Assembly (NCBI GenBank): GCA_963853835.1
Contig: OY970830.1
Location: 53,808,515-53,872,514 of the forward strand
Origin: Calendula officinalis
Taxonomy: Eukaryota; Streptophyta; Magnoliopsida; Asterales; Asteraceae
Length of the DNA: 64,000 nucleotides
Direction of reading: 5' to 3'
This document shows, one piece after another, positions 33,699 to 44,000 of the stretch (the stretch's first letter is position 1; the number at the start of each line of letters is the position of its first letter). The notes beneath the pieces were generated by a model, which was given only the letters and a program-made list of their open reading frames with translations, ran no database searches and was not told the origin of the DNA. Both the position numbers and the translations under genes were made by a program.

Positions 33699-35564
33699 TC
33701 AATTACCTGTTTTGTGGTCTATACCTTTTGTTGTCTCTGTTTTTTCATTATTTAATGACTGTAAAAGCGCCTTTTGTGAAGGTAATTCTGCAATAAAAAG
33801 AAGAGTTTGAGCCCAACCAGCATATTTCCCATATTTTTCCACAAATGCATCAGCTACACGGCTGCAAAGTTTCGGTGTTAAACGGGCCCCAGCTAGCTCC
33901 GGAATTAGGTATCTTGTTGCAATCTTGTTCAACCCATGCATCAAAACAATTTAATTATTTAAATTTATATAAAAAAAACTCATAATTGGAACGCTTAAAT
34001 TTATACATAAGATGACCTTGTAATAGAAAGTAAATTTCATATAAACTGAACACTTTTTGAAACTTGGTTATTATTATTATAGAGTGAAAGTAAAGTTTGA
34101 GTGACTTAAATGGAATACTTTTGAAACTTTGTTACTATTCTATGAAATTAACCAGTTAATTAATAAATAGTTTAATACAATAATTTTTTTATTTTGTAAT
34201 CTTTCTAAACAACTTACAGAAAATCCTAAAAACTCACCTTCCAAACATGTGTATCCACAGGAACAGCATGGTGTTGATCTAGAGAGAATAAAGCTATGCA
34301 TGCTGCCACTTTGGGGCCCACACCAGGTAAAGTAGTTAAATCCTCAATTGTATTTTGAAGATCTAATTTCCTAAGAGATTTCAGCCATTCTACACCTCCA
34401 CCAGCTTTTGATTGCAGTTTTTTTACAGTTCCAGTTATGTATTTTGCCCTGTTTATTGTAAAATAACAAAAATATGAGATATATAAAGCACTATTATGTC
34501 CAGAAAAACTAACAAACATTTAAAAACAGACAATTGATGCTACAGGTCGCTAGAGGAGTTGGTGTTTTGCAGGCGTAGGTTGATAGAATGTCACTGGCGG
34601 CGAAATAACTGGAGAAGGCAAAATTGGGAATGAATAGACTTTTCAGGGGTTTGGTGGCACGACGATAATGGTTATTAATCGAGCTTTAAACAAAAGAAAA
34701 AAATCAATTAATAATATAAATTTCACGAATGGTCACGTGGTTTATCACTTATTACATTTACAGTCATTAATCTTCACTTTACTGCAAAAAACTAAAAGGG
34801 TAGTTTGGTCATTTAAAAAATTATAATTGCTCATTTAGAATTCATAACAATTTAAAGTCTAACCTGTAACCAAAACCTGCATTTCTTAGGTCATCTTCTG
34901 AAACTTTTGACAACTGATCCAAAGAAGGAAACTCATAGAAATTGATTCCTTCAACCATACCAACATAATTACCCAATGATGAAACAAAATCAACCATTTG
35001 TGTTATCCTCTTAATATTATTATTCGAAGAACAAATAAACTGAATTAAACACTCAAGTGGATCTTGCCTCAACACTCTAGCACCACCCAAACACTCCGCC
35101 AATTCCGCAAACCGTGAATCACAATCAGAAAACTCATTCCATAAATCACTCAAACAAATACTCATGTTAAGGAAATCTAACAGAGCTGATTTAGCAGCAG
35201 CTTGATCGGAATTTCGAGTGTTGTGAAAACAATAAGCAACGTCAGTTTCGTTTGAATTTTGAAGTTGTTTGAGAGAGATAAGGTGGGGCCCAATTACACC
35301 TGTGTATTGACAATCGGATGTTTGTTTCCATCGGAATGTTTGGCCGGTGGGGAATGTGAGGGGTAGAAAGAGCTCCGATTTGTTTAAATTGAGTGGTTCC
35401 CATTTAGGGTTTTCGGTGGATTTTTTTAGGTCGGAGAGAAGGGGGTTTCTAGGTTTCTTGGAAGAGTAGTATGAGGATATGGAGTTCGTTACGTTGGGTT
35501 TTGAGCGGTGGTGTTTATCGGTGGTTAGTGACGCCGGCGACGGGAGCGGCCGGTGTCTTTTCAT
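33699..35564 (-). CDS. OGG1: 8-oxoguanine DNA glycosylase/AP lyase
   Basis: Bifunctional base-excision repair enzyme that removes 8-oxoguanine opposite C and nicks the abasic site. Exons: 35564-34864, 34448-34238 and 33923-33707. Reading on past the last donor-like site gives a stop at 33699. An OGG_N-type domain contains FPTGQTFRWKQT (about residues 70-85). The helix-hairpin-helix/GPD core reads LECLIQFICSSNNNIKRI, then LPGVGPKVAACIALFSLDQ and AVPVDTHVWK. The Lys of GVGPK (~280) and the Asp of PVDTH (~299) fit the catalytic pair. The Arg/Lys-rich N-terminus MKRHRPLP suits nuclear targeting. The C-terminus is uncertain: a short exon at 33331-33192 may be spliced on. Intron 1 contains a fragment of the fold-back element of 30485-31973. 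Confidence 0.94.
34530..34815. mobile_element. Partial copy of the fold-back Mutator-like element (OGG1 intron 1)
   Basis: Shares ordered phrases with 31555-31860: ACAATTGATGC, GGAGTTGGTGTTTTGCA, GTCACTGGCGGC, ACTGGAGAAGGCAA, GACTTTTCAGGGG and TTTATCACTTATTACATT. Only one arm is present. Confidence 0.7.
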
Positions 35565-35871
35565 TTATGTAATCTTACGATTTTGCTTTGATGACTGTTT
35601 GGTTCAAGAGTTTAAATATATAAAAGTTTGGTGCTAAAAGTATAAATTTTGCATATTTTCTTATTAGTCCTCTAACTAATCTATATTTACACATACTGGT
35701 TGAAAAGAAAGCTAAATTTTCTGTGCGCAATCTCGTTTTGGGGAAGAAAGATACATAGGAAACCCTTCTCCATTCTCTCTCTATTTCTCTCCCCAATACT
35801 TCCACCATTTTCGGACCCCACACAATTCCTCTAAACCCCTTCTTCTACCCCTTCTCTTTCTCACAGCAATA
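35565..35871. promoter_or_regulatory. Shared divergent promoter of OGG1 and SWI3C
   Basis: Only 307 bp separate the two start codons. It is pyrimidine-rich near SWI3C (CCCCTTCTTCTACCCCTTCTC) with CTCTCTCTATTTCTCTCC. On the OGG1 side it holds AT-rich sequence with ATATATAAAAG (35616-35626 on the plus strand). The space must contain both 5' UTRs, so a bidirectional core promoter is likely. Confidence 0.6.
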
Positions 35872-38800
35872 ATGCCAGCTTCCTCTTCTGGTATGTATAT
35901 ATGCACAATTCAATTGGTACTTGTAAGATTTTGATTCTGTTGTCACGTTCAAATTGAGCTTCGAAATTACTTCAATTTTGGTTTTGGTTTCGATTTGGAT
36001 GTCGAATTTGAATTTGATTTTGTACAGAGACTAGGAACAGGTGGAAGAAACGGAAGCGAGGAGAGCAGTCGCGAAAACCTAGACCTCAATTACAACGCCA
36101 TGACGATGACGACGATGAGGATTATGAAGATGAAGAGGATATCGACCTCGATCAGCAAAATACACAACCTGAATTTGAAGATGACCCTAGCAATTCGTCG
36201 GATCCCGTCGCCGTTACCCTCACCGTCACCGGAGCAGAGAGCGAGATCATCTCCGATGTGGCCGTACGAATCTCAAATTTTCCTTCTGTTATCAAACAGA
36301 CGATAAATCAACACCATTACTCAGTGATTCAGGTTGCTGCTAGAGAGAGAGCTTGCCAAATTGGAGATAGTAACAATAGCAGTGGTATGAATTATCTGTT
36401 TTTGGAGAATATTTCACACGGCCAGCTTCAGGCTTTGTCTGCCATACCTAGAGATTCTCCAGTTTTGACCGGTGCAGATGCAGAAGGTTCTTATGTTATT
36501 ACACCACCTCCAATTATGGAAGGCCGTGGTGTTATCAAAAGATACGGGTCGAATCGGGCCCATATTGTACCAATGCACTCAGGTATAACACCATAAACTT
36601 ATAATCAGTCTGCAAAAAGCTACATTTTGTCTTCCATATGTGTAAATTTGCTTGAATTTTGGTGTTTTTTTCAACAGATTGGTTTTCACCAACAACAGTA
36701 AACAGATTAGAGAGACAAGCAGTGCCACAATTTTTCTTGGGAAAGTCAACTGATCACACTCCAGAAAAATACATGGATTGTCGTAACCGTATTGTTGCTA
36801 AATACATGGAAAATCCTGCAAAAAGGCTGTCAGCTACTGACTGCCATGCTTTTTTAGCTGGTGTTGATGCTGATGATGTAACTCGAGTTGTACGGTTTCT
36901 TGAAAATTGGGGTGTTATTAATTACTGCGCATCCCCACCGAATAATCATGAACCTAGAAACGGGGGATCATGTCTCACAGAGGATTCAAAAGGAGAGTTA
37001 CGTGTGCCAGCAACTGCTTTGAGATCTATTGATAGTTTAATCCAATTTGATAAACCTAGGTGCAGGTTAAAAGCATCAGATATATATCCAGAATTGGTTG
37101 TTGATAGTGAAGAAAACCCTGATTTGGATAGCAAAATTCGGGAATTATTATCTGAAAATCGGTGCATTCATTGCTCTAAATCTCTTGGTATTGTCTATTA
37201 TCAGTCTCTCAAAGAGGTAATTTATCATTTATCAACCATTTTGTACTTTCTATTTCTATTTTGTTTCTGAATCACTTATTTTGATTTTGTTACATTTTTT
37301 TGTTTCTGCAGATTGAGACACTGTTATGCATAAACTGCTACAATGAAGGGGCGTTTGTTACTGGTCATTCAAGTTTAGATTTTATAAAAAATGATTCGAC
37401 CAAATATTATGGAGATCTTGAAGCCGACAGCTGGACCAATCAGGAGACGTTATTATTACTAGAAGCTATGGAAAAATTTAATGAAAATTGGATTGAAATT
37501 GCTGAACATGTTGGCACAAAATCAAAAGCTCAATGCATTCTTCAATTTGTACGTCTTTCAATAGATGAAACCCCCTTGGAGAAAATTGAAGTTCCAACTG
37601 CTTCAAATTTGCCAAATGGTAATGCACATGAAAATGGGAAAGGTATGTCTACAATTATCAATTTTATTTATTTATTTTTTATGTGGCAGGTTGGTTATAT
37701 TAATAAAATATATATTTGTTAATATAGCTTCTGTTGTTGAAGACCTTGAATTTGAAGACAGACTGCCATTCCAAAAATCTGCCAATCCTGTAATGTCTCA
37801 GGTGTGTTGACTTTCTAGATGGATAAATTAATTGTGTGAATAATTGCTTTTGAAACCTTTTTTTTTTTATTTTTAAATCTTGACTTCTGTTAATGGGATG
37901 TTTTATTTATTTTTTATTATATTTTTGAATTTTTTAGGTTGCCTTTTTGGCATCTGCAGTGGGACCAAGAGTGGCTGCAGCATGTGCTCATGCATCTTTA
38001 GCTACATTATCTGAGGATAATCATTTAGTTGCTTCTGAAAATTCAGGAGTTGTTGATGGATCTGCCTCTGAAATTAGGTATTTTTATAAAATAAAATAAA
38101 AAGTAAATATTACACAAATGGTCCTTTAGATTTGTACCACATTACATATTTGGTCATTTAGTTTCATAAATTACACTGGCAGTCTTTATTTCTGAAATTA
38201 TTAACACGTTTGGTCCTTTACCTAAACTAACATTTATTTTTCCGGTCAAGTATGGTCACGTGTGAATGTGATGCATGAGGGGGTAAATCTGTCCTTTTCC
38301 CTTTCCCTTCACCAATTTGAAACCCATAAAAACCCGTTTGTTTGATGGGGAAAGTTAGCGTCTATTTAGGTAAAGGACCAACCGTGTCAATAGTTTCAGA
38401 AATAAGGACTACCAGTGTAATTTATGAAACTAAAGGACCAAATATGTAAAATGATACAAACCTAAAGGACCATTTGTGTAATTTAATCTTGGAGGTGAAT
38501 TAATCTTGTGATAATGCATTGACAACAGATGTTTGTGTTATTTTTATTCATTTACTTTAGCTATTGAGTTGCATTTTTTTTGTCTAACTGAGACTTGTGT
38601 TTTTGAAGGGTGAATTCAGAAAACATGAACGGTAGAAACCCTAATCAACAAAAAGGTGAATTTTGATTTGTATTTTCACATCTCTCCTTTCTTTTTTCTG
38701 ACTATATTTTAATATAATTTTCAGTTGAAAACTTATCTTCTGAAAAGATGAGAAATGCAGTCAGAGCTGGACTTTCTGCAGCTGCAAGTAAAGCAAAACT

Positions 38801-39650
38801 GTTTGCAGATCATGAAGAACGAGAAATTCAAAGGCTCTCTGCTAATATTATTAATCATCAGGTATTATTATTCTCTCTATTTATCAAAATTTAAATTTTA
38901 TTTTAGAGTAAATTACATAAATGATCCGTTAGGTTTGTACCATATTACAACTTTGAACCTTTAGTTTCAAAAGACAAAAATGACACAAATAGTGCTTATT
39001 TTGAAACTATTTTGCACCCGTAGTCCTTTATACAATGCACATGAGGGTAAAAGACGAAAATACCCTCATGGGGGGACTTAACAGAAAAGTTTAACACCGT
39101 TTAGCATAAAGAACTACGGGTGCAAAATAGTTTCAAAATAAGGACTATCTGTGTCATTTTCGAAACTAAAGGACCAAAGTTGTAATATGGTACAAACCTA
39201 AAGGACCATGTGTAATTTACTCTTTATTTTAAAATGTATGATTTTTTGTGTTATTTCCTTTATTTACTGCAGTTAAAGAGGTTAGAACTAAAGCTAAAAC
39301 AATTTGCAGAAGTTGAAAGCTTATTAATAAAAGAATGTGAACAAATAGAGAGAGGAAGACAAAGAGTATCAACAGAACGAGCCCTAATGCTTTCCAACCA
39401 ATTTGGTGCAACCAGACCAGCAGGGCTGCCAGGTGTCGGACCATCAATGGTCAACAATAACTCTGTCTCACCATCACAACCGTTCATTACAGGGTTCCCA
39501 ACTAACCAGCAAATGCACCCACAAATGACCCAACAGCCTATATTTGGGATGGGCCCACGGTTACCCCTTTCGGCTATAAACCCGTCTTCTTCATCAGGTT
39601 TAAACCCCATGTTGAGGCCCGTTTCAGGAAGTAGGTCGGGGTTTGAATAA
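35872..39650 (+). CDS. SWI3C: SWI/SNF chromatin-remodelling subunit SWI3C
   Basis: Core scaffold subunit of plant BRM/SYD-type SWI/SNF remodellers in the nucleus. Exons: 35872-35890, 36028-36582, 36678-37216, 37312-37642, 37728-37801, 37938-38077, 38609-38655, 38725-38861, 39273-39650. They total 2220 nt, giving 739 residues. Order of parts: basic MPASSSETRNRWKKRKR start, acidic stretch, SWIRM domain (~185-280, HSDWFSPTTVNRLERQAVPQ), a CxxC...CxxC zinc-finger-like segment (CIHC, CINC, ~350-385), a SANT domain (~408-455, WTNQETLLLLEAMEKFNENW), an Ala-rich segment, a C-terminal coiled coil (LKRLELKLKQFAEVESLLIK) and a Pro/Gln-rich tail. The start matches family N-termini. Introns 6 and 8 contain GAGTAAATTAC-family MITEs. 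Confidence 0.95.
38102..38489. mobile_element. MULE-type MITE, GAGTAAATTAC family, copy 4 (SWI3C intron 6)
   Basis: Inverted ends (ATTACACAAATGGTCC and GGACCATTTGTGTAATTTAA) and the family interior. The terminal GAG...CTC bases are degraded and I see no clean duplication. Confidence 0.75.
38906..39222. mobile_element. MULE-type MITE, GAGTAAATTAC family, divergent copy 5 (SWI3C intron 8)
   Basis: Perfect 9-bp duplication TTTATTTTA (38897-38905 and 39223-39231). The ends are GAGTAAATTACATAAATGATC and ACCATGTGTAATTTACTC. The interior (TGAAACTATTTTGCACCCGTAG and its complement) differs from the other copies, marking a subfamily. Confidence 0.85.
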
Positions 39651-40505
39651 TTAAATTAAAAATATTAAAATTATAACTTTTTTTCTTGAAATGGCCCGAG
39701 TTTGGGTGTTGAGGTATTTGTTGATTTGGTGTCGGTTATATTATTCTGACCTTTTAAATTTAATGTTTTTGTTCTTACATATGATGATATTGTACAGTGA
39801 TGTTGATTGTGTAGCAATTTAGCATGTGCTTTTCATCTTAATCCTTGTATGCTTATATTAATCTTGGTCATAACTATATGTTAGATTATGTGTAAGATTA
39901 GGTGCCGTTTAATTTCGACTTAATGAACTTAACATGGAAATAACTATATTGGAAAGGTCATAATGAGTTTGTTTATTTACTTCTTAGTCTATATATCATT
40001 ACTTAATTAGAGAAGTGTCTATATATCATTACTTAATTAGAAAAGCTATGATATATTTCACATTAAGTCATAATTTTTTCTCTCTTTTATATATACGAGC
40101 AGATTATTGGCCCGCGCGTTGCAGCGGGATTTAAAAAATACATAATCTTTGGGGAAATAAAATATCAAAGATATTGAGCACAAAAGTTTAGGGTCAAAAT
40201 TTAACTAACATAAAAATTTGGAGGGCAAACTTCAACTAACCTATAGTATTAAAATTTGACTAAAATAAAAATTGAGGGGGCAAATTAGAAATTATTTATG
40301 AACAGTCACTTATGTATGGTGATTGTATATATAAGAGAATATCCTGTTTATTTAAATCACCATTACATGTTTTTCTATGATCCGGTTAAAACAATATTTA
40401 ATTATAATATTATTTTTTAAAAATAAAATTTTATTTTAAATTTAAATTTTATTAGTTATATATTAACATTTTTTTATCATTAGAACTTCAACTGAAAATT
40501 ATATA
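39651..40505. other. SWI3C 3' flank with tandem repeat and Helitron-like hairpin
   Basis: After the SWI3C stop comes AT-rich 3' UTR-like sequence. A 30-bp unit containing GTGTCTATATATCATTACTT is repeated in tandem near 39982-40045. At 40110-40132 there is GGCCCGCGCGTTGCAGCGGGA, like the Helitron 3' hairpins at 6425 and 19960, but no CTAG end follows at the expected place. No gene. Confidence 0.4.
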
Positions 40506-40754
40506 CTCCCTACGTCCCAAAAAAAATATTCATTTCTCTTGGGCACAAGCTTTTAGGAGATAGTGGTGAGGTCCTTGATAATATTTTTAATTCATATATA
40601 TAAGGTTAGATTAAAGAGAGAAAGTGTTTTATTGGTGAAATAATTGGTAATAGTATAATTTTATTAAGTGAGCCCCAAAATTTGAGAAATGAGAGTTTTT
40701 TTGTGAGACAAAATTTAAATGAGAAATGAGAACTTTTTTGTGTGACGGAGGGAG
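40506..40754. mobile_element. Stowaway-like MITE, CTCCCTCCGTCCCA type, copy 1
   Basis: Inverted ends CTCCCTACGTCCCAAAAAA and TTTTTTGTGTGACGGAGGGAG with TA on the left flank. The interior GATAGTGGTGAGGTCC and GTGAGCCCCAAAATTTGAG matches the copy at 46181. Confidence 0.7.
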
Positions 40755-41091
40755 TCCAGATAACTATATTTAATTTATAATAATGAGGCATTGAAAAATG
40801 ATAATATTATTAAATAATATTAATAAGACTATTCATTAAGCATGCTAAACAAACAAGATAATTAATTTATCCAGACATACATAATATAGCAAGAAAGATA
40901 TTTTAATCAAACAAAACAAATGAGTAAAAAAAAACAAACAACTTTGTATACTATCACAACAATTTCGGCAAGTAAACAAGTAAAATCATACCCGAACTCA
41001 ACACTTATTCTGTATATAAGACCACATGCATCAAACTTTTGTAGGACTACATGAACATGTCTTAGAATTCACTTGAGACAATTTAGTTTAA

Positions 41092-44000
41092 CTATTGTGG
41101 TAATGGGATATCAGCAAGATCCTCTCTATAATGAGCATTCATCAAATCCTGCCTTTTATCAACACCAAATTGTCCATTTTCCATGCTAATTTGAGCACTA
41201 GGGTCCACTTTTATAGGCTCAATAAATGTTGTTACAACATCTTTACGAAACATAAGGTAGATCACTGAGAGAATGTAAATGGCCATCACAGGGAAGACTA
41301 GCATCCCAATGAACACATTAGCCACTTTTGGTAAAGTGCTTTTGATTAACCAACCAACAAAAGCGGTTGTCAAGTAGTAGATGTTGATGCCGATTATCCC
41401 AAGCCCTAATATCCACGAGAACACAATGATCTGCACATGGAGAAATTAACATAATGTCATAATTAGGGGTGCCCAAAGGGTCAACCTGACCCGACAGAAA
41501 CCCGATTATGTTAGTCGGTCGGGTCTATTAGGGTCTTGTGTTACTATCGGGTTTTTTGAACCTGACCCGACCTGATTCCTTAACAGGTCGGGTTTCGGGT
41601 TAGAATTCCTTACCTTTGTCGGGTTTCGGGTTGACTTGAATAGACTGGATTGAAGTTTAAGTATTTTTTTCCTTAAAAATTTAAGATATATAGTTACCAT
41701 TAATTCAATGAATTAACAATTAATAATTATAAATCATTCAATAAAAATAATACACAATTACAAATTGTAAATCAAAACTCATAAAGTTCAATTTATTATA
41801 TACTTTTCTTCATTTATACCTAAAATTCCTAGCTCAAGTGTAACCCGACCAACCCGATCCGGTCAACCTGACGAAACCCGAAACCCGACCAACCCGAATC
41901 CTTATCGGTTCGGGTATCGGGGTAGGATATTTTTACCTCAAACCCGACGGACGCTACCCGATAAGAGCCCAGACCCGACCCAATAACCCGATGGACACCC
42001 TAATCATAATCATACATTTTTTGGAGTACATTAAGGATACAAGATCGAACAAAAACTCACAATCATGGAGTTTTTGTGAGGTCCCATTTTGGTAGCTGAA
42101 CTACTGAACTTGAGGAGTGGAATGAGAGCAAATGGTAGTTCAAAGGACAATATCATCTGCAAAATATCCATATTAAAAGTTAAGATTCCAAAAAATTAAT
42201 ATCCATATGTTTAAAAATATAGTATAGGATCGAAATACAAACTGATGCTATGATGATTAGTCTTCCAGCTCCAGAAGACCCACCAATGATTGATACAATT
42301 AGACTCGGGGTGATGGCGATGCACCTTGTTATCAAGTTCCTTAGCCATTTTCTCATCTTTAAGTCCAAGAATCCCTATAATGGCAACGAATATGTACCCA
42401 GTTATGAGTTATCGTTAACTTTGTTTATTAAACTATTTTATTTTTTGTAAAAAAAAAAGAAAAAAAAAAACTCTGATAAACTACTTATGCAACCCAAATA
42501 TGAAACCCAAGACCGTCTGTTGGGATATAAACGAGTTACTACTGATATACATGATTGTTACTGATATACAGATACTACTGATCAATGACTTATTGCTGCT
42601 AAGGAGTTGATGAAGACTTACTACTGATCTCGAGTTTATTACTGATGATCATACTTACTACTGACTATCACAGTTACTACTAATGTCGATATTTGGAGCT
42701 GATCGTGTCCGAGATCTTCGTAGAATTAGTTTAGAATATAATATCTTTTGTAATTCAACTGTAATCATATCCTAGAATAACTAGGGTAAATAGTTAGGCT
42801 TCAAGGACTATTATATATAGTTCCTTATAAATTGTAAACATACGTGTGTATTGTATTCATTCGGTCAATATACATTGAAGCTTTTTGTGATAACTGTGTT
42901 CTTATTGTTCATACAATTATTTTACAGTTTATTGTTCTTGATTGAATCAACATAGTGTTAATCCGCTGTAACTTCTATTGTTGAGTAGATCATTGTGTTT
43001 AAATAACTGTTTGGTTATTCGATCCTGACACCGTCTGAAGATACGGTGTTGCACTGAAATGAGTATAACTTGTGGCTCAGGTCTCCGTTTCAGCCGCTCG
43101 ACGAGTCAAAAGTTAGCTGGTGACGAGGACCACGTGCTATTAAATGGCCGTAGGGGGTATACGGAACTTTCGGGCCCAAAAAGCTGTTTTAGGTTGCATT
43201 TTTAGTTTTTTTAATTTAATTTTTGGACTTTATTTTAGCCCCAGTTTTCTGCCCGTTCGAAATTTTAAGGCTTATTTAGTTTTTGCTATTTTAATGCGGA
43301 AAAGTTAGTTGTTAATTTTATGAAAACTGAGTGTTTTCTTAAATTTTGTTTTCTTGCGTTAAACAAGTTTTAAAAACCAAATCCACAATGTCCTTTGAAA
43401 CGACATAGTTTTTGGATTAAATTGTCCTATTTATTCTTAGAATCAACAAAATCAATTACCTGCATGATAAATTGACCAGCATAAGTTCCTGTAATTGTGG
43501 AACTCTGGCCAGAAGCTAGCAGCGCAATCGCGTAAAGAGTGGAGCTGGACTTTCCTAAAACATTCTGCACGTGTAATAATTAAAATAGATAGTCAATCAT
43601 GAGTCTTTTGTCAAAGTTATTAACATCAAAATTTTAAAGTCGATCGACATTGTATAATTAGACTCATACTTTAAGAAGAAATGAAGCTGAGTTTAAATTA
43701 AGATCATTGCAACGATTCAAATCATCACTTTGTAGGTTTTCGGTTGCACAAACGGTACCAGAAACAGTGATCATCGACACATTGATCAAAAATGCAACAA
43801 ACAAAGCAATCCCACTCTCTATCAGGAAGTATCTGCATGCATCCTGTAATACACATCATCATGAACGTACTAATTGAGTTTGAATTTTGAGATCATATAA
43901 TTAACAAGTATTATTGCAAACTGTACAAGCATATAATGCATCTTTTGTGGTACATAGAGTAAAACATGTGGTGTAAACATCACTGAAAATGACTTACATT

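Noticed and set aside
40100..40340. Possible third Helitron (GCGCGTTGCAGCGGG hairpin)
   Set aside because: The hairpin resembles Helitron 3' ends, but no CTAG end or convincing TC start could be placed.
43036..43230. Internal retrotransposon sequence after the solo LTR in NRAMP intron 10
   Set aside because: The perfect CCGTC duplication closes the LTR at 43030, so the following sequence is better read as intron.
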